NCBI RefSeq assembly: GCF_920984675.1
Contig: NZ_CAKLBV010000001.1
Location: forward strand, 168,230 to 232,229
Origin: Methylobacterium sp. Leaf118
Lineage (GTDB): Bacteria; Pseudomonadota; Alphaproteobacteria; Rhizobiales; Beijerinckiaceae
DNA: 64,000 nt
Reading direction: 5' to 3'
Shown: piece after piece, positions 8,894-17,724 of the stretch
Layout: every line of letters starts with the position of its first letter
Numbering within the stretch: the first letter of the stretch is position 1
Program-made: the position numbers and the translations under genes
The notes under the pieces: generated by a model
What the model saw: the letters and a program-made list of their open reading frames with translations, nothing else
What the model was told of the DNA's origin: nothing
Database searches by the model: none

Positions 8894-8928
8894 CCGGGAC
8901 CTCGTGAACCGCTATCACGGGGTCCCGG
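8894..8928 (+). terminator. Strong stem-loop downstream of the His-rich gene
   Basis: CCGGGACC (8894-8901) pairs with GGTCCCGG (8921-8928), and CGTGA (8903-8907) pairs with TCACG (8915-8919). With one T-G wobble this makes a 14-bp stem and a 7-nt loop. It begins 12 nt after the stop codon. There is no T-run after it, so it may act as an mRNA-stabilising or weak terminator hairpin. Confidence 0.6.
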
Positions 8929-9019
8929 ATCTCCATCCGCATTTCGATGAACGGGGGTTTCAGGGTCCGTTCAACTCAAGGGGCCCATCCTGCCGCCATA
9001 CCCTCTTGAGGAACGAGCC

Positions 9020-9268
9020 ATGCGAGTTCGCATTCCGGCCCTGGTCGCCGTCAGCCTGATCCTGGCGCCCGCCGCCGCGTCCGCCCAATACTACGGCGGC
9101 GACTTCGACCGGCGCGGCGACGTCCACGTCGACCGGTACCACCATGGCGACCACGACGACGTCGTCATCCACCGTCCGCATCGGGATTACGGCGACCGGG
9201 CGTTCTACGGGGAACGTCGGTTCTACGGCGAGCGCAGGCACCACCATCACCATCACGACGATGACTAG
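9020..9268 (+). CDS. Small exported His/Tyr/Arg-rich protein, 82 aa
   Basis: The signal peptide (about residues 1-23, ending ASA-QYYGG) leads a mature chain with repeats of the type FYGERR and a C-terminal stretch of six His followed by three Asp. It has no known family. It is probably a periplasmic metal-binding protein, the third His-rich exported protein between the two-component system and czcBA. A GAGGAACGAGCC segment before the ATG provides the ribosome binding site. Confidence 0.75.
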   Translation: MRVRIPALVAVSLILAPAAASAQYYGGDFDRRGDVHVDRYHHGDHDDVVIHRPHRDYGDRAFYGERRFYGERRHHHHHHDDD

Positions 9269-9332
9269 GCTCGGCCCTCGTCTTCGGCCATCCGGCATGT
9301 ACGGGCGGCCCTGAATCGTTCATAAGGCGACC

Positions 9333-9695
9333 ATGACAAAGGGACCCCGGATCAGGGCCTGCGAGACAATGCGCGGCTGGTGGGCGACCACCGTCCGCGT
9401 GCTCTCGCTCGTCCTTGTCCTGGCGCTCGTCGTCCCCGGCGCCATCCACTCCGCCGAGGCCCATCGTCCGGCCGGTCACGAACTGTCCGTGTCCGCGCCG
9501 ACGCAGGCGGCCGGCGCCGATCACGCCGATGCCTGCCCGGCCTGCCATGCCAATTGCGGGTGCCACCAGGCCCTGAACGTGGACGGGACGCCCGCCTTGC
9601 CATCCCGCGGGACAGCGCGCGCCTCCTACGCGACCGAGATTACCCCCGTCGGTTCGGTTTCGCCCGACCGCCTTCCCAGGCCGCCTCGCGCCTGA
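9333..9695 (+). CDS. Exported Cys/His-cluster protein preceding the RND operon (CzcI-like position)
   Basis: This 120-aa protein has an N-terminal hydrophobic segment (about 20-38) and a compact Cys/His cluster, CPACHANCGCHQ, near residue 70. The tail ends PRPPRA. Small exported cysteine proteins of this layout often sit directly before czc-type RND genes, where CzcI modulates induction. I assign the role by position only, since sequence identity to CzcI cannot be judged here. A protein of similar layout, also ending PPRA, lies in the cus operon at 34599-35012. Confidence 0.6.
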   Translation: MTKGPRIRACETMRGWWATTVRVLSLVLVLALVVPGAIHSAEAHRPAGHELSVSAPTQAAGADHADACPACHANCGCHQALNVDGTPALPSRGTARASYATEITPVGSVSPDRLPRPPRA

Positions 9696-9838
9696 GGCGA
9701 CGTCGCCACGTCCGTGGCGCGTCCCGGTCGGCCCCTCACGGGTCGCGGCCGCCTCGTCATCGCGAAATACCCAGTACGGGACCGTCCCCTGCCGCATGAG
9801 CGGAGGTGCGACGTCCCTGGCGGACCCGGCCCATTCCC

Positions 9839-11245
9839 ATGCGTGCATTCCTCTCCGTGGCCTTCCTGGCCATCGGCATCGCCATCGGCGGTGCCTTCCC
9901 CCGCGTGTCCGAGGTCGTGCAAGGCGCGCTCGCCGCCGCCGGCCTCACGAACGCCCGGGCGGCGCCACCGACCAACGCCGCCATGACCAAGCCGGCGACA
10001 CCCGCAGCCGACGATGGCCACGGTCATGGCGAGCATGGCCACGAGCATGCCGAAGGCGAGCCCAAGCCTGCCGGGGAGCACAAGCATTCGGATGGCGAGG
10101 CCAAGCCGGAGGCCGGAGGCCACAAACACGCCGAGGGCGAGGCGCACGGCCACGACGAGGAGGGCGAGGGCAAGATCAAGATGACGGCCGAGCAGGCCGC
10201 CGAGCAGGACATCAAGCTGGCGACGGTCGAGGGCGGCATCCTCTCGCGCCACCTGCTGGTGCCGGGCACCATCACCCAGGACGCCGACCGGATCGCCCGG
10301 GTGCCCGTGCGGGTGATCGGCACCGTGTCCGAAATGCGCAAACGCCTCGGCGAGGCGGTGGCCAAGGGCGAGGTCGTCGCCGTCCTCGACAGCCGCGAGG
10401 TCGCCGAGGCGAAGAGCGACTTCCTCACCGCGACGGTGAAGGCGGACCTGGAGAAGACGAACTTCGACCGCCAGCAGGCCCTCTGGGACAAGCGTATCTC
10501 GGCCGAGTCGGCATTCCTGAACGCCAAGGCCGCCTACTCGGAGGCGACCCTGCGCGTCGACCTCGCCCGGCAGAAGCTGTCGGCCCTGGGGCTGAACGCG
10601 GCCGAGGTCGCCACCTCCGCCAAGAAGGACGAGACCACCCCGAACCTGTCGAGCCTGCGCCGCTACGAACTGCGGTCGCCGCTGGCCGGTCGGGTGGTCG
10701 AGCGCAAGGTCGACGTCGGCACCGCCGTCGGCAAGGAAGGCGATCCGGCCGACGTCTACACCGTCGCCGACCTGTCCTCGGTGTGGATCGAGCTTTCCGT
10801 CCCGACCACCGAGCTGTCGAAGGTCCGCGAGGGCGCCAAGGTGACCATCGTCGGCGGCGACGACGCCTCCCGCGCCGAGGGCAAGGTCGTGTTCGTCAGC
10901 CCGATCCTCAACCCGGAGACCCGCTCGGCCCGGGTCATCGTCTCCCTGCCGAACAAGGACATGGCCTGGCGGCCCGGCACCTTCGTGACCACCGAGGTCG
11001 AGATCGCCCAGGACAAGGTCGGGGTCCGGTTGCCGAAGTCCGCGATCCAGACCATCGGCGGAGAGAAGGTGGCTTTCGTACGCACCCAGGAGGGCTTCGA
11101 GCGCCGGGACGTGACCATCGGCAAGGCCGACGACGACGCCTTCGAGATCCTGTCCGGCCTCAAGCCCGGGGACGAGGTCGCGGTGGCCAACTCCTTCGTC
11201 CTGAAGGCCGAGCTCGGCAAGGCCGAAGCCGACCACGCGCACTGA
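9839..11245 (+). CDS. czcB: RND efflux periplasmic adaptor, CzcB type
   Basis: This 468-aa membrane-fusion protein links the CzcA pump to an outer-membrane channel. An N-terminal signal/anchor is followed by a long His/Glu-rich segment (GHGHGEHGHEHAEGEPK onward, about residues 55-115), typical of zinc-specific CzcB proteins. Lipoyl, alpha-hairpin and beta-barrel parts follow. The ATG at 9839 starts directly at the signal sequence, whereas a GTG at 9806 would add 11 unlikely residues. It is followed 11 bp later by czcA. No czcC outer-membrane gene lies upstream. Confidence 0.92.
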   Translation: MRAFLSVAFLAIGIAIGGAFPRVSEVVQGALAAAGLTNARAAPPTNAAMTKPATPAADDGHGHGEHGHEHAEGEPKPAGEHKHSDGEAKPEAGGHKHAEGEAHGHDEEGEGKIKMTAEQAAEQDIKLATVEGGILSRHLLVPGTITQDADRIARVPVRVIGTVSEMRKRLGEAVAKGEVVAVLDSREVAEAKSDFLTATVKADLEKTNFDRQQALWDKRISAESAFLNAKAAYSEATLRVDLARQKLSALGLNAAEVATSAKKDETTPNLSSLRRYELRSPLAGRVVERKVDVGTAVGKEGDPADVYTVADLSSVWIELSVPTTELSKVREGAKVTIVGGDDASRAEGKVVFVSPILNPETRSARVIVSLPNKDMAWRPGTFVTTEVEIAQDKVGVRLPKSAIQTIGGEKVAFVRTQEGFERRDVTIGKADDDAFEILSGLKPGDEVAVANSFVLKAELGKAEADHAH

Positions 11246-11256
11246 GGGCGGCCATC

Positions 11257-14200
11257 ATGATCTCCAAGATCCTCGACTTCTCCGTCCACCAGCGCTGGCT
11301 CGTGGTGCTCCTGTCGCTGCTCGCGGCGGGCTTCGGCGTGTTCTCGCTGACCAAGCTCCCCATCGACGCGGTGCCGGACATCACCAACAACCAGGTGCAG
11401 ATCAACACCACGGCGCCGTCGCTCTCCCCGGTCGATATCGAGAAGCAGGTCACCTACCCGGTCGAGACCGCGCTCGCCGGGATCAAGGGCCTGGAATACA
11501 CGCGCTCGCTCTCGCGTAACGGCTTCTCCCAGGTCACGGCGGTCTTTTCCGAAAAGTTGGACATCTATTTTGCCCGCCAGCAGGTTGCCGAGCGCATCGG
11601 CGAGGCGAAGTCGACCCTGCCGCCGGGGGCCGAGCCGCACATGGGCCCGATCTCGACGGGCCTGGGCGAGATCTACATGTGGTCGATCCACTACGCCCAA
11701 CCGAAGGATCGCAAGGTCTCCCCGGACGGCAAGGCCGGATGGCAATCGGACGGGAGCTACCTGACTCCCGAGGGCCAGCGGCTCACGACCGAGCTCGAAC
11801 GCACCGCCTACCTGCGCACGGTCCAGGATTGGATCATCCGACCCCAGGTGAAGACCGTGCCGGGGGTCGCCGGCGTCGACAGCATCGGCGGCTTTGACAA
11901 GCAGTACCACGTCCAGCCGGACCCGATGAAGCTCACCGCCCTCGACCTGTCCTTCGCCGACATCGGACGGGCGCTGGAGGCCAACAACGCCAACCAGGGC
12001 GCCCGCTACCTGGAGGACAACGGCGAGGGCTACGTCGTCCGTGCCGCCGGCCGCCTGGAGACCATGGAGGACATCGGCAACGTCGTCGTCACCACGCGTG
12101 GCGGCGTGCCGGTCCGCATCTCCGACATTTCCGAGGTGCGGATCGGGCGCGACCTGCGCACCGGGTCGGGCAGCGAGGACGGGCGCGAGGTCGTCATCGG
12201 CACCGCCCTGATGCTGATCGGCGAGAACAGCCGCACGGTGGCGGCCACAGTCGACAACAAGATGACCGAGATCCGCCGCTCGCTACCCCCGGGCGTCGAG
12301 GTGCAGACCGTCCTCAACCGCACGGTGCTGGTCGAGGCCACCATCAGGACCGTGGCCAAGAACCTGGCCGAGGGCGCCGCCCTCGTCATCGTCATCCTGT
12401 TCCTGCTGCTCGGCAACATCCGGGCGGCCATCGTCACCGCGCTCGTCATCCCGGTGGCGATGCTGATGACCATGACCGGCATGGTCCAGGGCCGCATCAG
12501 CGCGAACCTGATGAGCCTCGGCGCCCTCGACTTCGGCCTCATCGTCGACGGCGCGGTCATCATCACCGAGAACGCCCTGCGCCATCTCGCCGAGCGCCAG
12601 ACCGAGCTCGGGCGCAAGCTCGACCTGGAGGAGCGCCTGGTCACCGTGCGCGCCTCGGCCGAGGAGATGATCAAGCCGTCCCTCTACGGGCAGGCCATCA
12701 TCATCCTCGTCTACGTGCCGCTCCTCACCTTCACCGGGGTCGAGGGCAAGATGTTCGAGCCGATGGCGCTCACCGTCATTATCGCGCTGGTCTCGGCCTT
12801 CGTGCTGTCGCTGACCTTCGTGCCCGCGATGATCGCCATCGTCATCACCGGCAAGGTCACGGAGAAGGACAACGTCCTCATCCGCGGGATCAAGGCCGCC
12901 TACCGCCCGGTCCTCGGCGCGGCGCTCAGGATTCCGATGACCTTCGTCGCGGTCGCCCTGGTGCTGCTCGTCGGGGCCGGGTTCCTGTTCACCAAGCTCG
13001 GTCAGGAGTTCATCCCCCAACTCGACGAGAAGAGCATCGCGCTCAACGCGCAGCGCATCCCGTCGACCTCCCTGACCCAGTCGCAGGCGATGCAGCTGAA
13101 GGTCGAGCAGGCGATCAGCCGCTTCCCCCAGGTCGCCTACGTCTTCTCGAAGACCGGCACCGCGGAGGTCGCTTCCGACCCGATGCCGCCGAGCTCGTCC
13201 GACACCTTCGTCATCCTGAAGCCGCAGGAGGAGTGGCCCGACCCGAGCCTTTCCAAGGCAGACCTTCAGGAGGAGATCGAGAAGGCGGTCGGGGCACTCG
13301 CCGGCAACGTCTACGAGTTCTCGCAGCCGATCCAGCTTCGCTTCAACGAGCTCCTGGCCGGCACCCGCGGCGACCTCGCCGTGAAGGTGTTCGGCGAGGA
13401 GTTCGAACCGATGCTCAAGGCGGCCAACCAGGTCGCCACGATCCTGCGCGGGACCGAGGGGGCCGACGACGTCAAGGTCGAGCAGACGGCGGGCCTGCCT
13501 TTCCTGGAGATCAAGATCAACAAGACGGAGGCGGCGCGCCTCGGCCTGAGCACCTCCGCGATCCAGGACGTCATCGGCGCGGCCATCGGCGGCCGGGAGG
13601 CCGGCATGGTGTTCGAGGGCGATCGCCGCTTCCCCATCGTCGTGCGCCTGAACGACAAGGTCCGCGAGGACCGCGAGGCCCTGGAGAACATCCCCGTGCC
13701 GCTGCCCCCTGGCGTCAACGGGCGGGCGTCGTCGGTACTCCTGAAGCAGGTCGCAAGCTTCTCGGTCACCGAGGGCCCGAACCAGATCTCGCGCGAGAAC
13801 GGCCGCCGTCGGGTCGTGGTGACCGCCAACGTGCGCGGCCGCGACATCGGCTCGCTCGTGGCCGAGGCCCAGGCCAAGGTCGCGTCCGGGGTGCAGCTTC
13901 CGGCCGGGTACTACGTGACCTGGGGCGGGCAGTTCGAGAACCTGGCCTCGGCCCGGCAGCGCCTGATGGTCGTCGTCCCGGTGTGCTTCTTCCTGATCTT
14001 CCTGCTGCTGTTCTCAGCCCTGAACTCGGCCAAGGACGCGTTGCTGGTGTTCAGCGCGGTTCCTCTGGCCCTGACCGGCGGCATCGCCGCCCTGTGGCTG
14101 CGGGGGATGCCGTTCTCGGTGCCCGCGGCGGTCGGGTTCATCGCCCTGTCCGGGGTGGCGGTGCTCAACGGCCTGGTGATGCTGACCTACATCAAGCAGC

Positions 14201-14505
14201 TGATCGCCGAAGGGAAACCCCGCCGCGAGGCCATCCTCGAAGGGGCGATGACCCGGCTCCGGCCGGTGGCGATGACCGCGCTCGTGGCGTCGCTCGGCTT
14301 CGTGCCGATGGCGCTGGCCACCGAGACCGGGGCCGAGATCCAACGGCCCCTGGCAACCGTGGTGATCGGCGGCCTCATCTCGGCAACCCTGCTGACGCTG
14401 GTCATCCTGCCGGCGCTCTACGCCCGCTTCGCCGGGGACGTCCTCCCTGCGAAATCCGCCAAGTCGGACGCAACCGGTCACGCGGTCGCGGTTCCCGCCG
14501 AATGA
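11257..14505 (+). CDS. czcA: RND heavy-metal efflux pump, CzcA type
   Basis: This 1082-aa inner-membrane proton/metal antiporter belongs to the HME branch of RND pumps. The N-terminus (MISKILDFSVHQRWLVVLLS), twelve membrane helices and two large periplasmic loops are present. The helix-4 proton relay reads DFGLIVDGAVIITE with D425, D431 and E438, the same 6- and 7-residue spacing as D402/D408/E415 of Ralstonia CzcA. This favours Zn/Co/Cd over Cu/Ag. The reading frame stays open upstream through czcB, but the ATG at 11257 is the family start. Its outer-membrane partner is not encoded in this window. Confidence 0.95.
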   Translation: MISKILDFSVHQRWLVVLLSLLAAGFGVFSLTKLPIDAVPDITNNQVQINTTAPSLSPVDIEKQVTYPVETALAGIKGLEYTRSLSRNGFSQVTAVFSEKLDIYFARQQVAERIGEAKSTLPPGAEPHMGPISTGLGEIYMWSIHYAQPKDRKVSPDGKAGWQSDGSYLTPEGQRLTTELERTAYLRTVQDWIIRPQVKTVPGVAGVDSIGGFDKQYHVQPDPMKLTALDLSFADIGRALEANNANQGARYLEDNGEGYVVRAAGRLETMEDIGNVVVTTRGGVPVRISDISEVRIGRDLRTGSGSEDGREVVIGTALMLIGENSRTVAATVDNKMTEIRRSLPPGVEVQTVLNRTVLVEATIRTVAKNLAEGAALVIVILFLLLGNIRAAIVTALVIPVAMLMTMTGMVQGRISANLMSLGALDFGLIVDGAVIITENALRHLAERQTELGRKLDLEERLVTVRASAEEMIKPSLYGQAIIILVYVPLLTFTGVEGKMFEPMALTVIIALVSAFVLSLTFVPAMIAIVITGKVTEKDNVLIRGIKAAYRPVLGAALRIPMTFVAVALVLLVGAGFLFTKLGQEFIPQLDEKSIALNAQRIPSTSLTQSQAMQLKVEQAISRFPQVAYVFSKTGTAEVASDPMPPSSSDTFVILKPQEEWPDPSLSKADLQEEIEKAVGALAGNVYEFSQPIQLRFNELLAGTRGDLAVKVFGEEFEPMLKAANQVATILRGTEGADDVKVEQTAGLPFLEIKINKTEAARLGLSTSAIQDVIGAAIGGREAGMVFEGDRRFPIVVRLNDKVREDREALENIPVPLPPGVNGRASSVLLKQVASFSVTEGPNQISRENGRRRVVVTANVRGRDIGSLVAEAQAKVASGVQLPAGYYVTWGGQFENLASARQRLMVVVPVCFFLIFLLLFSALNSAKDALLVFSAVPLALTGGIAALWLRGMPFSVPAAVGFIALSGVAVLNGLVMLTYIKQLIAEGKPRREAILEGAMTRLRPVAMTALVASLGFVPMALATETGAEIQRPLATVVIGGLISATLLTLVILPALYARFAGDVLPAKSAKSDATGHAVAVPAE

Positions 14506-14533
14506 GCCCCCTCGCATCTTCCGGAGACGTGAC

Positions 14534-14773
14534 ATGAACGTCGCCACCCTCGTCCTGGCCTCCGCCATCTCCCTCGTCGGAACTCCCGACGCGGCTCGTA
14601 GCGGATGCATGGTGCACGACCACCAACCTCTCCAGGTCAGGCGCATGCCGATCACGCCGGCGACCACGTCCAAGCCGCGTAATCCGCTGGAGGACGAAGC
14701 CGTCCACTGCGAGGAGGGACAGGGCGTTCCCTCGCCTCATGAAGGCCCGACCAGTCCGAAGGGTCGGCGTTGA
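14534..14773 (+). CDS. Small hypothetical protein after czcA, 79 aa
   Basis: A short hydrophobic start (MNVATLVLASAISLVG) suggests export, and the rest is hydrophilic with two Cys and several His and Pro. There is no known domain. It lies 28 bp after czcA and could be the last gene of that transcript. Its C-terminal region is of low complexity and the gene may not be functional. Confidence 0.45.
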   Translation: MNVATLVLASAISLVGTPDAARSGCMVHDHQPLQVRRMPITPATTSKPRNPLEDEAVHCEEGQGVPSPHEGPTSPKGRR

Positions 14774-14789
14774 TGGGCGGGCAGGCGAC

Positions 14790-15344
14790 ATGAAGCGACG
14801 TCGCGTCCGTTCACCGCTTGCGATGGCGTTGCTGGCGTGGAGCGGAGCGGCCATGGCTGACCCATCCGTCGGAGAGGGGCCATTCGGATTGGCGTGGGGT
14901 CCTGTCGACCGGATCGACAAGCCCTCGATGGTCGACCGCGAGGCCAACCTGACCGGGCTGTACTACTTGCACGACCGACCCCTCGCCTCCGGTCCCGATA
15001 CGGCCGAGGTGGTGCTGGTAATCTGCCGGAATGAGGGTCTCCAGCAGGTCGTCTGGGTCGGGCGACCGCTCGACGACGCGGCCCACGCCACCGCCCGCGA
15101 CGCCGTCCGGCGCGAGGGGGTTCGCCGCTACGGCGAGCCGCGGCCGGGGCCCGTCACCGGGTCACTCGAATGGCCCTTGGGCCGAACTGTCCTGGCGACG
15201 CGCGCGATGCCGGACGGTACCCGGGAATTGGTGATGTCGGCCTCCGGCCCGGGCTATGCGGCCTGCTCGGAAAGCCACCGCGCCGCCACCGGCCATTCCG
15301 CCGACGCCCATGTGGCGGACCTGATCGGCGCAGGCGTCCAATGA
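14790..15344 (+). CDS. Exported protein of unknown function, 184 aa
   Basis: The start at ATG 14790 gives MKRRRVRSPLAMALLAWSGA, an Arg-rich n-region and hydrophobic core of a signal peptide with cleavage after AMA. The mature part (GPFGLAWGPVDRIDKPS and on) has two Cys that could form a disulfide and no motif I know. It is encoded between czcBA and the nickel-type sensor. The frame is also open from 14739, but that would bury the signal peptide. Confidence 0.6.
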   Translation: MKRRRVRSPLAMALLAWSGAAMADPSVGEGPFGLAWGPVDRIDKPSMVDREANLTGLYYLHDRPLASGPDTAEVVLVICRNEGLQQVVWVGRPLDDAAHATARDAVRREGVRRYGEPRPGPVTGSLEWPLGRTVLATRAMPDGTRELVMSASGPGYAACSESHRAATGHSADAHVADLIGAGVQ

Positions 15345-15417
15345 GCATGCCGACGATGCAAGGGGAGGAACGGTCCACCGTTCATCGCCGTGTCCGTCGG
15401 AATCGGTTTCCGGTGCC

Positions 15418-15588
15418 GTGACGGGCAAGAAGCTTGGTCGCCGGATGGAGACCTGGGGAGGCGGAGGCGGACGACGGCGCAAGGTGAGGCCGCATATCCG
15501 CAAGGCCGCCGGACGTGCGTTCCTGATGGCCACGATCCTGATCGCCGGGGTCCTGGTGCTGTTCGGCTGGCTCGCCACGATGCGATGA
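15418..15588 (+). CDS. Small membrane protein, 56 aa
   Basis: A GTG start at 15418 (or ATG at 15445) opens a frame of 56 residues with a basic, Gly/Arg-rich N-terminus. One clear C-terminal helix follows (RAFLMATILIAGVLVLFGW), ending LATMR. The positive-inside rule would put the basic part in the cytoplasm. No family is recognised. It overlaps no other gene and fills the space before the metal sensor gene. Confidence 0.4.
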   Translation: MTGKKLGRRMETWGGGGGRRRKVRPHIRKAAGRAFLMATILIAGVLVLFGWLATMR

Positions 15589-15620
15589 AGGCCCCGGCAG
15601 ACGTGCCCGGACGTTTGGAA

Positions 15621-15637
15621 TATCCCCTCCAGGGGGA
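15621..15637 (+). promoter_or_regulatory. Candidate CsoR/RcnR-type operator
   Basis: TATCCCCTCCAGGGGGA is an inverted C-tract/G-tract element, 13 bp before the start of a CsoR/RcnR-family repressor gene. Members of this family bind sites with G/C tracts flanked by A/T. Autoregulation of the sensor and the MFS exporter gene is therefore likely. Confidence 0.5.
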
Positions 15638-15649
15638 CAGGATCGTCGG

Positions 15650-15916
15650 ATGGAACACGCCTCGCATCCGGATATCGTCAAGCGCCTCAAGCGAGCCCAC
15701 GGTCACCTCGCCGGCGTCATTTCCATGATCGAGGAGGGACGACCCTGCGTGGACCTCGCCCAGCAACTCCATGCGGTCGAGAGCGCGATCACCAACGCCA
15801 AGCGCATCCTGATCCAGGACCACATGGAGCACTGCCTCGGGCACGGGATGGAGAACGGCGCGAAGGGGGCGACCGAGGCATTGGCCGAGTTCAAGGCGCT
15901 GGCGAAGTACCTTTGA
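15650..15916 (+). CDS. CsoR/RcnR/FrmR-family metal-sensing repressor
   Basis: This 88-aa all-helical repressor has the family core RLKRAHGHLAGVISMIEEG and the ligand pattern H3, C33 (RPCVDLAQQLHAVE), H58 and C62. An N-terminal His with C-H-C positions is intermediate between RcnR (Ni/Co) and CsoR/InrS types, so nickel, cobalt or copper sensing are all possible. The next gene, 7 bp downstream, is an NreB-like MFS exporter with a His-rich tail, which favours nickel or cobalt. It is expected to release DNA when metal binds. Confidence 0.88.
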   Translation: MEHASHPDIVKRLKRAHGHLAGVISMIEEGRPCVDLAQQLHAVESAITNAKRILIQDHMEHCLGHGMENGAKGATEALAEFKALAKYL

Positions 15917-15923
15917 GGACCCG

Positions 15924-17249
15924 ATGCTGAGCGTCCTCACCCATCGCACCTATCGCCATCTGTTCGCGGCCCAGGTCATCGCCCTGCTCGGCACGGGCCT
16001 GCTCACGGTCGCCCTCGGGCTACTGGCATTCCGGATCGCCGGTGACCGCGCCGGCATGGTGCTGGGCACGGCGCTGGCCATCAAGATGATCGCCTATGTC
16101 CTCGTCGCCCCGGTGGCCCAGGCTTTCACGAGCCGGTTGCCACGACGCGCCTTCCTGGCGGGCACGGACCTTGTCCGCGCCGCCATCGCCCTGACGCTGC
16201 CCTTCGTCGATCAGGTCTGGCAGGTCTACGCCCTGATCTTCGTCCTGCAATCGGCTTCGGCGGCGTTCACCCCGACCTTCCAGGCCACCATCCCGGACAT
16301 CCTGCCGGACGAACGGAACTACACCCGGGCCCTCTCGCTCTCGCGCCTCGCCTACGACCTGGAGAACCTGCTCAGCCCGACCTTGGCGGCCCTTCTCCTG
16401 ACCGTGGTGCCCTACAACGCGCTGTTCGGCGGCACGGTCGTCGGCTTCCTGTGCTCGGCGGCTCTGGTGGTGTCCGTGACCTTGCCGACCGCCACCCGGT
16501 CCGACCCGCATGGCGGCGTCTACGACCGGACGACGCGCGGCCTTCGGATCTACCTCGCGACGCCGCGCCTGCGCGGGTTGCTCGCCCTGAACCTTGCGGT
16601 CGCCGCGGCCGGCGCCATGGTCATCGTCAACACCGTGGTGATCGTGCAGGGCCTTCTAGGACGCCCCCAGACCGACGTGGCCCTCGCCCTCGGGCTGTTC
16701 GGGGGCGGCTCCATGATCGCCGCCCTGACGCTGCCCCGCCTCCTCGACCGGCTCTCCGACCGGGCCGTGATGATCCCGGCGGCAGCCCTGCTCGGCGCGG
16801 TTCTCCTGGGTGTCGCCGCCATGACCTGGGGTGGGACCATCGGCTGGCCGCTTTTCCTCGGGACCTGGTTGGTGCTCGGCGTCGCCTACTCCGCCGTGCA
16901 GACCCCCACCGGCAGACTCCTGCGCCGCTCGGCGACCCCGGAGAACCGGCCGGCCGTCTTCGCCGCCCAATTCGCCCTGTCCCATGCCGCGTGGTTGCTC
17001 ACCTATCCGTTGGCCGGCTGGCTCGGCCCGTCCATGGGGATGCCCGCCACGCTGGCGATCCTCGGGGGCGTGACGCTTGTAGGCGTCGCCGCGGCTGCCC
17101 GACTATGGCCGGTGGACGATCCCGACGTGATCGAGCATGCCCACGCGGACCTCGACGTCCGGCACCCGCACCTGCATGGAGGCCACCATCACGCCCACGC
17201 CTTCGTCATCGACGACCTGCATCATCGTTGGCCGGTCAGGGCTGGGTGA
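15924..17249 (+). CDS. MFS exporter with His-rich tail (NreB-like, probably Ni/Co)
   Basis: This 441-aa protein has twelve predicted helices and starts MLSVLTHRTYRHLFAAQVIA, a typical MFS drug/nickel exporter beginning. The cytoplasmic C-terminus carries a His cluster (HPHLHGGHHHAHAF, about 413-426), as in NreB-type nickel exporters. It is in an operon with the CsoR/RcnR-type repressor, 7 bp apart, which supports metal efflux as its job. Exact substrate is inferred. Confidence 0.8.
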   Translation: MLSVLTHRTYRHLFAAQVIALLGTGLLTVALGLLAFRIAGDRAGMVLGTALAIKMIAYVLVAPVAQAFTSRLPRRAFLAGTDLVRAAIALTLPFVDQVWQVYALIFVLQSASAAFTPTFQATIPDILPDERNYTRALSLSRLAYDLENLLSPTLAALLLTVVPYNALFGGTVVGFLCSAALVVSVTLPTATRSDPHGGVYDRTTRGLRIYLATPRLRGLLALNLAVAAAGAMVIVNTVVIVQGLLGRPQTDVALALGLFGGGSMIAALTLPRLLDRLSDRAVMIPAAALLGAVLLGVAAMTWGGTIGWPLFLGTWLVLGVAYSAVQTPTGRLLRRSATPENRPAVFAAQFALSHAAWLLTYPLAGWLGPSMGMPATLAILGGVTLVGVAAAARLWPVDDPDVIEHAHADLDVRHPHLHGGHHHAHAFVIDDLHHRWPVRAG

Positions 17250-17438
17250 AGGCCGTTCGGTGATATTGCCAGCTGAGTCGAAGGTCGGGCCGGCCAGCGC
17301 AGTGGAATTCGAATGTACCGTTAGGCACGCGAGCGGGAGGAGAACGTACCCCGCGGAACGGTCTTGGAAGCGGAGCCGTTCCCAAGGCTCGGGTGCCGTC
17401 GTTTTCGACGCATTGCCGACAACGACGTGAGGAAGCCC

Positions 17439-17699
17439 ATGAGAAAGTCCCTTTTCGCCGCCGCCATCCTGGCAACCCTGGGTGCGGCTGCGGTCGCCCC
17501 CGCCTCGGCCGCCCCCGGCATGATCGGCGCCGTCGATGCCCCGACCGCCGTGACTGAGGTCCGGATGGACGGTATGCACGGTCATCGCGGCCATGGCATG
17601 CGCCATCACCATCATCGTGGGCACATGCTGCGGCACCATCATCACCACCGTGGCCACATGATGCGCCACGGGCATGGCCATCGCCACCATCGCATGTGA
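17439..17699 (+). CDS. Small exported His/Met/Arg-rich protein, 86 aa
   Basis: The signal peptide (MRKSLFAAAILATLGAAAVA, then PASAAPG) is followed by a mature chain full of HGHRGHGMRHHHHRGHM-type repeats. It probably binds Ni2+, Cu2+ or Zn2+ in the periplasm. The family is unknown. The ATG at 17439 coincides with the signal peptide start. It is followed 5 nt after the stop by a clear terminator. Confidence 0.75.
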   Translation: MRKSLFAAAILATLGAAAVAPASAAPGMIGAVDAPTAVTEVRMDGMHGHRGHGMRHHHHRGHMLRHHHHHRGHMMRHGHGHRHHRM

Positions 17700-17704
17700 T
17701 CTGC

Positions 17705-17724
17705 AGGGGCCCTTCGGGGCCCCT
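17705..17724 (+). terminator. Rho-independent-like hairpin with TTCG loop
   Basis: AGGGGCCC (17705-17712) and GGGCCCCT (17717-17724) pair perfectly around a TTCG tetraloop. It starts 5 nt after the stop of the His-rich protein gene and is followed by TTATCGT. It marks the end of the metal block transcript. Confidence 0.75.

Noticed and set aside
7835..9332. Possible CRISPR-like or tandem repeats in the His-rich gene area
   Set aside because: The repetition comes from His/Asp codons within coding sequences; there are no regular direct repeats with unique spacers.
9796..11256. Upstream extension of the czcA reading frame through czcB
   Set aside because: The translation is Arg/Gly-rich noise in the shadow of czcB; CzcA family members start at the Met at 11257.
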